Part shown: positions 16,851 to 25,980 of the stretch, in pieces
How the letters are laid out: each line of letters starts with the position of its first letter
How positions within the stretch are numbered: position 1 is the stretch's first letter
From: Streptomyces caelestis
GTDB lineage: Bacteria > Actinomycetota > Actinomycetes > Streptomycetales > Streptomycetaceae
NCBI RefSeq assembly: GCF_014205255.1
Contig: NZ_JACHNE010000001.1
Span: 8,370,001-8,434,000 of the forward strand
Direction of reading: 5' to 3'
Length of the DNA: 64,000 nucleotides
Notes under the pieces: model-generated
Seen by the model: the letters and a program-made list of their open reading frames with translations, nothing else
The model's database searches: none
What the model was told of the DNA's origin: nothing
Program-made: the position numbers and the translations under genes

Positions 16851-16868
16851 AAGCCGGAAAGGGCGGCC

Positions 16869-16896
16869 GGGCGGTCCGGCCGGAACCGGACCGCCC
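16869..16896. terminator. Strong hairpin after the serine hydrolase
   Basis: GGGCGGTCCGG and CCGGACCGCCC form a perfect eleven-pair stem around CCGGAA, ten bases beyond the stop of the minus-strand serine hydrolase gene, so it very likely ends that transcript. Confidence 0.75.
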
Positions 16897-16906
16897 GCGC
16901 CGGCCC

Positions 16907-18073
16907 TCACAGCGCGCTGTACAGGGCGTCGACCAGCGCCGTCTTCCGCGGGTCGTCCGCGATATGAGGCCCCATACGGTTCATCACGTACCCCAGCGAC
17001 ACCTCCGCCTCCGGGTCCGCGAGTCCGCAGGAGCCGCCGAAGCCGTCGTGACCGAAGGCGCGCGGATTGGGTCCGTAGGAGCCGTTGGCCCCGCTGAGCC
17101 ACAGCCCGAGCCCCGCCTCGGTCTCGCCCTCGAACCCGGCGCCGACCACCAGATCCCGGCAGCTGCCCTGTCCCTCGCGCACCCGCTCGGCCGCCTCGGG
17201 GGACAGGACGCGCCGGCCCCCGAACGAGCCGCGCCCCGCGAAGACGCCGTAGAGCTCGGCGACCGCACGCGCGGTGCCGTGCCCGTTCGCCGCGGGAATC
17301 TCGGCGGCCCGCCACCCGGGTGTGCCGGCCGCGGCGGCGGACACCGGGGGGTTGGTCAGCGCGGCGATCGCCGCGGGCCCCAACTGGGCGAAGACAGCGG
17401 CCTGTTCACTACTCGCCGCGACCGGCGGCTGGTGCAGCTCGGCCACCCGCCCGTAGTCCTTCTCCGGCAGGCCGAGGCGGAAGTCGATGCCGAGCGGCCC
17501 GGTCACCTCCCGCTCCAGGAACGCCCCCGGCATCAGCCCCGACACCCGCCGGACGACCTCGCCGACCAGATGGCCGTAGGTCAGCGCGTGATAGCCGGAC
17601 CTGGTTCCCGGTTCCCACCAGGGCTGCGTCGCGGCGAGCCGCTGTGTGGTCAGCTCCCAGTCGCAGAGCTGCTCCACCGAGTGCGGTTCACGCAGCCCGG
17701 CCAGACCGGCGCGGTGGGACAGCAGGTGCCGTACGAGGACCTTCTCCTTGCCCGCCGCGGCGAACTCCGGCCAGTACGCGGCCACCGGCGCGTCGAGATC
17801 TACCAGCCCGCGGTCGGCGAGTAGGTGCGCGCACAGTGCCACCGGTCCCTTGGTCGTCGACCACACGTTGACCAGCGTGTCCTGTTCCCACGGCCGGGTG
17901 CGTGCCGCGTCGGCCCAGCCGCCCCACAGGTCCACCACCGTCCTGCCACCGACGGTGACGGCCACCGCGGCACCCAGCTCGCCCCGTTCCCGGAAGTTCT
18001 CCTCGAACGCCCTGCGTACCGCCGCGAAACGCGCGTCGCAGTGACCGTGCACCTGTGCCTCGTACGCTGACAT
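16907..18073 (-). CDS. Serine hydrolase of the class C beta-lactamase / family VIII esterase type
   Basis: A 388-residue protein without a signal peptide, so probably cytoplasmic. The SxxK nucleophile is in VNVWSTTKGP (Ser72, Lys75). Tyr161 in SGYHALTYG occupies the place of the Tyr-X-Asn tyrosine, and the C-terminal GHDGFGGS loop corresponds to the KTG-equivalent region. PWWEPGTRSGYH and HLLSHRAGL are typical of EstB-like carboxylesterases. It probably hydrolyses small esters; lactamase activity is less likely because secreted lactamases carry signal peptides. The ATG (MSAYEAQVHG) lacks a strong ribosome site. Confidence 0.85.
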   Translation of the reverse strand: MSAYEAQVHGHCDARFAAVRRAFEENFRERGELGAAVAVTVGGRTVVDLWGGWADAARTRPWEQDTLVNVWSTTKGPVALCAHLLADRGLVDLDAPVAAYWPEFAAAGKEKVLVRHLLSHRAGLAGLREPHSVEQLCDWELTTQRLAATQPWWEPGTRSGYHALTYGHLVGEVVRRVSGLMPGAFLEREVTGPLGIDFRLGLPEKDYGRVAELHQPPVAASSEQAAVFAQLGPAAIAALTNPPVSAAAAGTPGWRAAEIPAANGHGTARAVAELYGVFAGRGSFGGRRVLSPEAAERVREGQGSCRDLVVGAGFEGETEAGLGLWLSGANGSYGPNPRAFGHDGFGGSCGLADPEAEVSLGYVMNRMGPHIADDPRKTALVDALYSAL

Positions 18074-18203
18074 TCCCCTCCACCACTTCGCCGGGCCGGG
18101 CCGCCGAGGAGCGGCCCGGGCGCGAAGAACGTACCGACTGGTCGGACTTGGTGGAAGCCTGCGCCGGTGAAACGGCCGGATCAGTCGCCGGTCGGCGGCG
18201 GGA

Positions 18204-19172
18204 TCAGAGGTACGAGCGCATCCAGCGCAGCTTGGCCGCCTCCTGGAAGGGGCCGCCGCCCTCGTGGTCGTTGAAGTCGTACACCTCGATCGTCTTGTCC
18301 TCGTGGCCCCAGGCGTTGAAGGCCGCGAACACGGTCGAGGGCGGGCAGGTCTGGTCCTCCAGGGCGGCCGAGAAGAGCGCGGGAGCCCCGCCGCGGGCGG
18401 CGAAGTGGACGCCGTCGAAATAGGAGAGCGTGCGCAGCGCCTGCTCGGTACGGCCGCGGTGCGTCTTGAGGTACAGGCCGATCTCCCGGTACGGGTGACG
18501 GTCCGTGAGCGTCGCCGCGCGGGGGTAGTCGCACAGGAACGGAACGTCCGGCGCGATGCCCGCCAGGTCCGGTATCAGGCCCCCCACCGCGATCGTGATG
18601 CCCCCGCCCTGACTGCCGCCGACGGCGACCGTGCGCGTCGGGTCGGTGAGCGGGTGCGAGCGGGCCGCCTCCACGGCACGCACGGCGTCCGTGAACACCC
18701 GGCGGTAGTAGTAGTCCTCCGGCGCGTCGATACCGCGCGTCATGAAACCCGGGTACGAGGGCGCGCCGCCCACCGGGTCCGCCGTACCGCCGCCCGCTCC
18801 CCAGGCGCTGCCCTGCCCGCGGGTGTCCATCACGAAGTGCGCCCGGCCCGTGGACGCCCACAGCAGATGCTCGTGCGGCAGGCCGCGTCCTCCGCCGTAG
18901 CCGATGAACTCCACGACCAGCGGCAGCGGTCCGTCCGCCCCGGCCGGCAGCGTCAACCAGCCCTTGACCGGATGACCGCCGAACCCGGCGAACGTCACGT
19001 CGAACACCTGCACGGTGGACAGTCCCGTGTCGACCGGTTCGAAGCGGGCGTCCAGGTCGTACTCACGCGCCTCCTGGAGCGTCTTGGACCAGAAAGCGTC
19101 GAAGTCCTCCGGCTCGGTGGACTCGCTGCGGTACTCGCGGAGTTCGTCGAGAGGAAGGTCGAACTGGGCCAT
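18204..19172 (-). CDS. Acetyl xylan esterase / cephalosporin-C deacetylase (CE7-like)
   Basis: Alpha/beta hydrolase of carbohydrate esterase family 7, 322 residues, deacetylating xylo-oligosaccharides, cephalosporin C or similar acetyl esters. The catalytic triad is visible: Ser187 in VGGSQGGG, Asp273 in LEDQTCPPST and His303 in NDHEGGG. The oxyanion-hole region FIGYGGGRG, RGQGSAWG and the DYYYRRVFTDAVRAVE helix are family hallmarks. No signal peptide is seen, as usual for this cytoplasmic hexameric family. ATG 19172 (MAQFDLPLDEL) is chosen because upstream in-frame residues are Arg-rich and unrelated. The preceding 140 bases contain a TGATCA palindrome and the promoter region. Confidence 0.9.
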   Translation of the reverse strand: MAQFDLPLDELREYRSESTEPEDFDAFWSKTLQEAREYDLDARFEPVDTGLSTVQVFDVTFAGFGGHPVKGWLTLPAGADGPLPLVVEFIGYGGGRGLPHEHLLWASTGRAHFVMDTRGQGSAWGAGGGTADPVGGAPSYPGFMTRGIDAPEDYYYRRVFTDAVRAVEAARSHPLTDPTRTVAVGGSQGGGITIAVGGLIPDLAGIAPDVPFLCDYPRAATLTDRHPYREIGLYLKTHRGRTEQALRTLSYFDGVHFAARGGAPALFSAALEDQTCPPSTVFAAFNAWGHEDKTIEVYDFNDHEGGGPFQEAAKLRWMRSYL

Positions 19173-19293
19173 GTAGGACCGCCTTGGGTGAGGAACGGCT
19201 GCGGAGACAGTGCGGATGATCACACTACGTGAGTGGTCGGAGGACTCGCCAGGTCTTTGCCGTAGCCCGTTCACCTGCCGTTTATCGGTCACA

Positions 19294-19325
19294 TCACGCG
19301 TCGCGAGTCGCTTCACGCGTCGCGA
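19294..19325. repeat. Two direct copies of TCACGCGTCGCGA
   Basis: The 13-base sequence occurs at 19294-19306 and 19313-19325; the second copy includes the stop codon of the minus-strand Rv1733c-like gene. Each copy contains the palindromes ACGCGT and TCGCGA. It may be a small duplication or a paired binding site upstream of the esterase gene. Confidence 0.5.
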
Positions 19326-19897
19326 CGCGTCCACTCCGGCTCCGTACGGGCCCACTCCCGTTCCCACTCGGCCAGCCTGCGGCGCAGGGCGACCCGGCGC
19401 ACGACGGAGTGGCCGAGGAGCACCACCACCACCACACCGCCCGCGGCGCACGTGCCGGTGGTGAGGGTGCGCTGCCAGACCCCGGTGCCGTCCACCGGCG
19501 GGGTCACGATCCGCCCCCGGGAGTCGAACCACACGTCCACGACCTCACCCGGCCGGGTGTCCCCGGGGACCCGTGCCGTCGCGGTGCGCGTACCCTCGCC
19601 CGGCTCGGTCCAGCGCACGGTGGCCCGGTACGCGTGCTGCCCGCCGGTCTGCACCGACGGCAGCGAGTCGCCCTTCCTGCCGACGACCTCGGCACGGACG
19701 CGATGACGCTCGGCCTGCCGCTCCGCCGAGACCGACCGCGCCTCGCCGTGGGCCCACCAGGCGGCGGCCGCCCCCACCAGAGGCGCGCCCACGAGTATCA
19801 GGACGGCGACCACCAGCACCGTCCACGCCTCGACGACATCCGACCGGCGCCGCAGCGGACTGCGCCGCCAACGCCAGCCGAGCACCCGGGTTCGCAT
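19313..19897 (-). CDS. Rv1733c-like two-helix membrane protein, copy 1
   Basis: A 194-residue protein with a basic N terminus (RTRVLGWRWRRSPLRRRSD), a first membrane helix near 25-48 (VLVVAVLILVGAPLVGAAAA), a central extracytoplasmic segment with YRATVRWTEPGEGTRTATA and GEVVDVWFDSRGRIVTPP, and a second helix near 147-165. This architecture is that of the Rv1733c family in Actinobacteria, a dormancy-regulon antigen in Mycobacterium tuberculosis whose function is unknown. A homologue with the same layout is encoded at 43093. GAGGAGG precedes the ATG. The 295 bases upstream hold no gene. Confidence 0.8.
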   Translation of the reverse strand: MRTRVLGWRWRRSPLRRRSDVVEAWTVLVVAVLILVGAPLVGAAAAWWAHGEARSVSAERQAERHRVRAEVVGRKGDSLPSVQTGGQHAYRATVRWTEPGEGTRTATARVPGDTRPGEVVDVWFDSRGRIVTPPVDGTGVWQRTLTTGTCAAGGVVVVVLLGHSVVRRVALRRRLAEWEREWARTEPEWTRRDA

Positions 19898-20193
19898 GTC
19901 GACCTCCTCGCCTCACCGCGGCCGGAAGGCCGGACCGGCCGTGCGGTGGCTGCGATGCCGCTCCCTCCGGGTCACGTCACGCGTGCGAGTGCCCACACGG
20001 GTCCAGTACCCCCTCCGACACACCTCGATCGCTCGGCACGGCCCGGGTTGCCGCGTGCCGGAGCCCTCCGGCCGGGGTGCCCGGGCCGACCCCGGCGAAA
20101 CACCGGGCCGCGTACCCGACGGAGTGCGTCCGGCCCGATGCCGAGCCGTACACCACCCCTGTGGCACCACCGGAGGGAGGGCCGCCTTCGAGA

Positions 20194-20941
20194 TCAGCCG
20201 AACCGCTCGATCCGGATGCGCTCCACCGGCTGACCGGCCGTCACCAGCAGCCGCGAGGCGTGCTCGGCGAAGGAGTTGGAGCCGCACACATAGGCCTCCC
20301 ACCCACCGGAAGGCTGTTCGGCCAGGAGCGGCGCCACATGTGCGGCCGCCATACGTCCCACCGGCACACCCTCCGGCGCGCTCCGTGTGAACACGGGCGT
20401 CGTCTCGGCGCCGAACTCCCCGGCGTAGATGAGCTCCTCCGGACCGCGCGCGGACACCAGCAGCCGCAGCGGCACGGCCAGGTTCCGCGCCCGGTGGTGC
20501 CGGATCATCGACATCAGCGGTACGACGCCGGATCCGGCGCCGATCAGCAGCGCGGGCCGGTCGCCCGGCCAGGCGAAGAAGCCGCTCACCGGGCCCCGCA
20601 CCTCGACCCGGTCGCCGGGCCGGGCGACGGTGTGGAACCAGCCCGAGACCTCGCCGCCCTCGATGTGATCCAGGGTGAGTTCGACGTGCCCGGAGTCGTC
20701 CGGCGCGGACGCGATCGAGTAGTGGCGCTGGGCCACATAGCCGTCCTCGGCGGTCAGCCGCACCATCAGATGCTGGCCGGGCAGATGTCCCGGCCAGCCG
20801 GGCACGGCGAGCCGGAAGGTGGCGGCACGCGCGGTCTCGCGGCGGATCCCGGTCAGCGTGGCGGTCTGCCACACGGAGGCGGCCTGCTCGCTCACCGCGA
20901 TGCGCCCGGGCACGGCGAACCGCGTGGGCGGCACGAACGTG

Positions 20942-20949
<8 letters not shown>
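20194..20949 (-). CDS. FAD/NAD(P)-binding oxidoreductase (ferredoxin reductase-like)
   Basis: A 251-residue flavoprotein reductase with an FAD domain (RHYSIASAP, the RxYS motif) and an NAD(P) domain (LIGAGSGVVPLMSM; C-terminal VCGSNSFAEHASRLL). It lacks a 2Fe-2S domain. The start overlaps the last eight bases of the sulfite-oxidase-like gene upstream, so both are in one operon. The pair recalls MsrP/MsrQ or other molybdopterin enzyme plus electron donor arrangements. It probably passes electrons from NAD(P)H to a partner; which one is not known. Confidence 0.88.
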
Positions 20950-21547
<598 letters not shown>

Positions 21548-21634
21548 GCGGTGTGCCTCCGGACCGGGCCGACGGTGCCCCGCCGAGCCGGCGTGATCAG
21601 TGAATGCGTGTTCAACCGTACGTGCGGTGGGCTC

Positions 21635-22084
21635 CTAGGCGTGCCGATGGTCGGGCCGACCGGAGCCGGCGCCCGCGTTGTAGCGCACGAGGTAGTCGGC
21701 GAACCGCGACAGGTCCTCGGCCGGCCAGTCCGCCAGCCGCTCCCGGAAGACCGCCCGGCGCCTGTCGGTGACCTGGGCCAGGATGCGCCGGCCGGCCTGC
21801 GTCAGTTGCAGCACCTGGACGCGCTGGTCCTCCGCGTCGGGGCGGCGTTCGATGAGACCGGCGCGTTCCAGCGCGGCCACCTGGCGGCTGACGGTGGACT
21901 TGTCCAGGGCGTAGTGGGCGGCGAGGTCGGTGGCACGGCACCCGTGGCTCTCCTCCAGGTGCCCGAGCAGCGTGTACGACACCAGCGACAGCTCCGGGTG
22001 CATCCGCCCCGCCGCGGCACGAGCACGGCGGGCGAAGACCGTCATCTCCCGCTGGATGGTCTCCACGGCGTCGGCCGGCTTCAC
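21635..22084 (-). CDS. MarR-family transcriptional regulator
   Basis: A 149-residue winged-helix dimer. The DNA-binding region includes CRATDLAAHYALDKSTVSRQ, followed by VAALERAGLIERRPDAEDQR, the wing with the family Asp-Arg pair, and VLQLTQAGR after it. GTG 22084 is chosen because GGGAGG lies five bases upstream. It lies directly upstream of, and on the same strand as, the oxidoreductase pair (87-base gap) and probably regulates that operon or itself. The ligand is unknown. Confidence 0.87.
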   Translation of the reverse strand: MKPADAVETIQREMTVFARRARAAAGRMHPELSLVSYTLLGHLEESHGCRATDLAAHYALDKSTVSRQVAALERAGLIERRPDAEDQRVQVLQLTQAGRRILAQVTDRRRAVFRERLADWPAEDLSRFADYLVRYNAGAGSGRPDHRHA

Positions 22085-22313
22085 CCGGACCTCCCTCTCC
22101 ACGTCGTTGTCCGGTCCTCCATGGTTGCACGGGCCAACAACCTGCCCCACCGCCTGCGTGCCGTACTGGCCGGCAGGCCCGTCGGGTAGTGTTGCCGCCG
22201 GCTGTGGACGGACCCAGCCGTCGCCGAACCGAGGAGGTGAGACCCATTACCGCTGTGTCAGCCCGGGTGCTCTCTTCTCGATGTCGCGCGGATCGCCGGC
22301 CGTAGGCGACCGC

Positions 22314-22344
22314 AGGAGCGCCCTTCGTATCTCGAAAGGCTCCT
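22314..22344 (+). promoter_or_regulatory. Imperfect hairpin covering the likely ribosome site of the HemK-like gene
   Basis: AGGAGC-GC-CCTTCG pairs with CGAAAGGCTCCT around TATCT, ending eight bases before the ATG. The only purine-rich stretch, GAAAGG, is in the 3' arm, so the hairpin could limit translation initiation. Confidence 0.4.
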
Positions 22345-22351
22345 GGCTTCC

Positions 22352-23146
22352 ATGCCCTCCGTGTCTCCCGTTCCTCCGTCCTTGCGTGACTCCGTCGTCG
22401 TCGCCCTGCGCACCGCGGGCTGCGTCTTCGCCGAGGACGAGGCCGAGTTGATCCTCGCCACCGCCCGCACCCCGGCCGAAGCCGCCGCCATGGTCGAGCG
22501 CAGGGTCGCGGGCCTGCCCCTCGAACTCGTCGTCGGCTGGGCCGAGTTCCGGGGCCTGCGCATCACCGTCGACCCGGGCGTCTTCGTGCCGCGCCGCCGC
22601 ACGGAGTTCCTGGTCGAACAGGCCCTGGCCCGGGCGCCCGGCGCGGGTGTCGTCGTGGACCTGTGCTGCGGTTCCGGCGCCGTCGGCGCGGCGCTGGCCG
22701 CCGGACTCGGCCGCGTCGAACTGCACGCCGCCGACATCGACCCCGCCGCGGTGCGCTGCGCCCGCGGCAACGTCGCCGCAGCCGGCGGTCACGTCCATCA
22801 GGGCGACCTGTTCGAGGCGCTGCCCGGCGAGCTGCGGGGCCGTGTCGGCATCCTCGCGGCCAACGTGCCGTACGTACCGAGCGACGAGATCGGCCTGCTG
22901 CCGCCGGAGGCCCACGCCTACGAACCGCTGACCGCCCTCGACGGCGGCGCGGACGGCCTCGACGTGCTGCGCCGGGTCGCGGCCGACGGGCCCCGCTGGC
23001 TCGCACCCGGCGGCTGCGTCCTGGTGGAGACCAGCCGCCATCAGGCACCGACCGCCCTCGACACCTTCGAACGCAACGGCCTGACGGCACACCTGGCGGT
23101 CTCGGACGAGCTGTACGCCCATGTGGTGGTCGGCGTCGCACCGTAA
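22352..23146 (+). CDS. HemK/PrmC-like N5-glutamine methyltransferase paralogue
   Basis: A 264-residue class I methyltransferase of the HemK family. Motif I is VVDLCCGSGAVG near 101-112, motif II HAADIDPAAVRCAR follows, and the active-site tetrapeptide is NVPYVPS at 171-177 in place of the classical NPPY. In PrmC this motif binds the Gln amide; Asn, Pro and Tyr are kept and only the second position differs. VFVPRRRTEFLVEQ matches the substrate-proximal loop, although the usual N-terminal helical domain is shortened. It may methylate a protein other than release factors. It converges on the SpoIIE phosphatase gene. Confidence 0.82.
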   Translation: MPSVSPVPPSLRDSVVVALRTAGCVFAEDEAELILATARTPAEAAAMVERRVAGLPLELVVGWAEFRGLRITVDPGVFVPRRRTEFLVEQALARAPGAGVVVDLCCGSGAVGAALAAGLGRVELHAADIDPAAVRCARGNVAAAGGHVHQGDLFEALPGELRGRVGILAANVPYVPSDEIGLLPPEAHAYEPLTALDGGADGLDVLRRVAADGPRWLAPGGCVLVETSRHQAPTALDTFERNGLTAHLAVSDELYAHVVVGVAP

Positions 23147-23183
23147 CGGCCCGAGAGCGCAGCCCGACCCCGGCGGTGCCCTG

Positions 23184-25262
23184 TCAGTCCGGTGGCGTCG
23201 CCCGCGCGATGAGCAGCGCCACGTCATCGAAGTTGTCCGGCTCGTGCAGGGTGCGCAGCAGCAGGTCGCAGACCTCCTCCAGCGGGCGGTCGGGCCCTTC
23301 GAGCAGGGACAGCAGTGTGGCGAGCCGGTCGTCGAGCGAGTCGCGCCGGGTCTCGACGAGACCGTCGGTGTAGAACACCAGCCGGTCGCCCGGCTCCAGG
23401 TCGACGGTCGTCGTGGAGAAGGCGACACCGCCGACGCCGAGCGGCACCCCGGTCGGCAGGTCGAGCAGCTCGGGAGGCAGGCCGGCCCGGACGCGCACCG
23501 GCGGTAGATGCCCGGCGTTGGCGATCCGGCACTGTCGCAGCCGCGGGTCGTGAACGGCGTAGACGCAGGTGGCGATGGCCTGTTCCAGACCTGCGGTGAT
23601 CTTGTCGAGGTGTTCCAGGAGCAGGGCCGGATCGAGGTCCAGGGAGGCCAGCGTGTTGGTCGCCGTACGTAGCCGCCCCATGGCCGCCGCCGCGGGAATG
23701 CCGCTGCCCATCACGTCACCCACGACGAGCGCGGTCTTGCCGCCGTCCAGGCCGATCACGTCGAACCAGTCGCCGCCCACCTCGCTCGTGGCCCCGGCCG
23801 GCTGGTAGCGGGAGGCGACCTCCAGCCCGCCCGTCACGGGCGGATGGCTGGGCAGAAGGCTGCGCTGGAGGGTGAGCGCGGTGTCGCGGGCGCTCTGGTA
23901 CCAGCGGGCGTTGTCGATCTGCACGGCGGCCCGCGCGGCCAGCTCGCGCGCCAGCAGCAGGTCGTCCTCGGTGAACGGCAGCGGATTGCGGGTGCGTTTG
24001 AGGTCCAGGGCGCCCAGCACCTCGCCCCGCGCGATCAGCGGCACCGCCAGATACGAGTGCACCCCGGCCCGGCCCAGCAGCTCGGCCGCCTCCGGGGACC
24101 GGGCGATGCGTGGCAGGTCCTCGTCCCTGACCTCCGGCAGCATCACGGCACTGGCCGTGCGCACACACTCGGTGACGAGCCGGTCGGGCGCGTACCGGGC
24201 CACCTGCCCGGGTGGGTCGGCCGCCTCCAGCGCCTCCGCGGAGTCGTACCCCTGGACCGCCAGCGCACGGATCACGGCCGCCTCGGCCGGGCCGAGGCTG
24301 GTGCGCCGGCCCTGCGCCACCGCGTCCAGCAGGTCGACGGCCGCGATGTCGGCGAGTTCCGGCACGGCCACGTCGGCGAGCTCACGGGCCGTGCGGTCCA
24401 GGTCCAGCGAGGTGCCGATGCGGGCGGAGGCGTCGGCGATCGTCGCCAGACGGCGCCGCGCGGCCTCGGCCTCGATGCCCGCGCGGTACTGCTCGGTGAC
24501 GTCGACGATCGAGACGGCCACGCCCAGCACGGTCCCGAAGGCGTTCTCCAGCCGGTACAGCGAGATCGACCAGGCGTGGTCCTGGTGCGGGTCGGCCGGG
24601 GTACGGCCGATCGTGGACTGGTCGACGACCGGTTGTCCGGTCTCCAGGACCCGGCGCGCCGCGGCCTCCAGCGCCTCGACGTCCATCCGCGGTACCACCT
24701 CGCGGACCGTCCGGCCCAGGTGCTCCTCGGCCGGCACGCCGTTGAGCTCCTCCAGCGCCGGGTTGACCGAGACGTACCGCAGATCGGTGTCCAGCACGGC
24801 CAGCCCGATCGGGGACTGGGCGATCATCCGCGTCGACAGCGCCACCTCGCGCTCCAGCCGGTGCACGGTCGACTGGTCGGCGCACAGACCGAGCGCGTAG
24901 ACCTCCCCCTGGTCGTCCAGCAGCCGCATGTTGCGGAACTCCACGAGCCGCGTGGTGCCGTCCTTGCGGCGGACGGGGAAGGCCCCGGCCCAGCTCTGGC
25001 CGGTGCCCATGACGTCCGCGAACAGCTTGACCACGAGGTCGAGGTGCTGTTCGTGGACCATGATCCGGGCGGCGTACTGCCCCAGCGCCTCCCGCGCCTC
25101 GTACCCGAACAGCTCCTCGGCCTGGGGGCTCCACAGCACGATGCGGCCCTCGGCGTCCAGAACGACGGAGGCCACGCGCAGGACGTCGAGCAGCCCGCTC
25201 GGCCGTGCCGGCGCCCGCATCGGCTCGTCGCCCTCGGCCATGGGAGTCCCGGCTGCACTCAT
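23184..25262 (-). CDS. PAS-PAS-GAF-SpoIIE (PP2C-type) serine phosphatase
   Basis: A 692-residue soluble sensor phosphatase. Two PAS domains lie near residues 25-135 (RIVLWSPQAEELFGYEA) and 145-260 (SPIGLAVLDTDLRYVSVNPA). A GAF domain covers about 290-445 (AELLGRAGVHSYLAVPLIA) and a C-terminal SpoIIE domain about 465-690. Metal-binding PP2C motifs are EVGGDWFDVI, LVVGDVMGSGIPAAAAMG, IANAGHLPPV and EPDNFDDVALLIA. Such proteins dephosphorylate anti-anti-sigma factors and are numerous in Streptomyces. No kinase or STAS domain is fused and no partner gene is adjacent. ATG 25262 (MSAAGTPMAEG) is chosen for GAAGGCGGG upstream. Confidence 0.9.
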   Translation of the reverse strand: MSAAGTPMAEGDEPMRAPARPSGLLDVLRVASVVLDAEGRIVLWSPQAEELFGYEAREALGQYAARIMVHEQHLDLVVKLFADVMGTGQSWAGAFPVRRKDGTTRLVEFRNMRLLDDQGEVYALGLCADQSTVHRLEREVALSTRMIAQSPIGLAVLDTDLRYVSVNPALEELNGVPAEEHLGRTVREVVPRMDVEALEAAARRVLETGQPVVDQSTIGRTPADPHQDHAWSISLYRLENAFGTVLGVAVSIVDVTEQYRAGIEAEAARRRLATIADASARIGTSLDLDRTARELADVAVPELADIAAVDLLDAVAQGRRTSLGPAEAAVIRALAVQGYDSAEALEAADPPGQVARYAPDRLVTECVRTASAVMLPEVRDEDLPRIARSPEAAELLGRAGVHSYLAVPLIARGEVLGALDLKRTRNPLPFTEDDLLLARELAARAAVQIDNARWYQSARDTALTLQRSLLPSHPPVTGGLEVASRYQPAGATSEVGGDWFDVIGLDGGKTALVVGDVMGSGIPAAAAMGRLRTATNTLASLDLDPALLLEHLDKITAGLEQAIATCVYAVHDPRLRQCRIANAGHLPPVRVRAGLPPELLDLPTGVPLGVGGVAFSTTTVDLEPGDRLVFYTDGLVETRRDSLDDRLATLLSLLEGPDRPLEEVCDLLLRTLHEPDNFDDVALLIARATPPD

Positions 25263-25495
25263 CCCACGCCCGCCTTCGCCGATCTCGCGGCACGCCGTCA
25301 GGGTGCCGACACCCCATGTTCCACCGCGCGGAGCCGTCGATCCGAGGCCCCTTCCGTCATCTTCCACCTTCTCCCAACCCGGAGCCGCCCGCTCCGCAAA
25401 CCCGCCATCACGGCAGGGGCACGGCCGGTAGTGCTCGGCGGAAGGTGGTGCTTTGCTGGGGTAGGGGCGGATATGCCACGAGAGGAGCGATCACG

Positions 25496-25864
25496 ATGGA
25501 CCGTGAGCAACCGCATCCCCACTCCGTCTCGGTGGAGATCAGCGGGTGCAGCAAGCAGGACGCCCGGATCGTGTTCGACACGCTGTGCGCCTGCTTCGAG
25601 TCCGACCGGTGTGCCGACGACGTACCGGAGGATCTGCACGAGACCCGCCCGACCGTGTGGCTCGGCACGTTCGACGTCGCCGACACGCACGAGGGCGCGC
25701 GACCGGCCCGGCTGTCGTCCTCCGTCGACGCCGACCTGCACGGCGGTTACTGGGCGATCGAGCAGTTCCGCATGAGGCTGGATTCGCTGTTCGCCGTGCG
25801 GGACCTCAGCGCGGCCTCCGGCGACCAGGAGAAGGAACTGCACGTGCGCCTCGAAAGCCGGTGA
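25496..25864 (+). CDS. Small conserved-looking protein of unknown function
   Basis: A 122-residue soluble, acidic protein starting at ATG behind AGAGGAG. It opens with SVSVEISGCSKQDARIVFD, contains three Cys in the first half and ends in QEKELHVRLESR. Codon bias fits a real gene. I do not recognise a family. It is divergent from the SpoIIE phosphatase with about 230 bases between starts; a GGGTAG lies in that interval at 25459-25464, a possible stress-type -10, unsupported by a -35. Its last codons run into a degenerate repeat. Confidence 0.65.
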   Translation: MDREQPHPHSVSVEISGCSKQDARIVFDTLCACFESDRCADDVPEDLHETRPTVWLGTFDVADTHEGARPARLSSSVDADLHGGYWAIEQFRMRLDSLFAVRDLSAASGDQEKELHVRLESR

Positions 25865-25980
25865 TCGTCCCTCCCGGTTCGGTGGCCGTCGCTCATGGGC
25901 CGGTGATCGCCCCTCATGGGCCGGTGGCCGTCCCCGGCGAGCTGGTGGCCGCCCGCCACGGGCCGGTGGCCGTCCCTCAC
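25861..25980. repeat. Degenerate tandem repeat of about 21 bases
   Basis: Units related to CCGGTGGCCGTCCCTCATGG follow one another about five to six times, for example at 25881, 25901, 25922 and 25961, with spacer changes. It fills the 110 bases between the convergent stops of the small gene and the M20 peptidase gene. No hairpin terminator was seen here. Confidence 0.6.
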
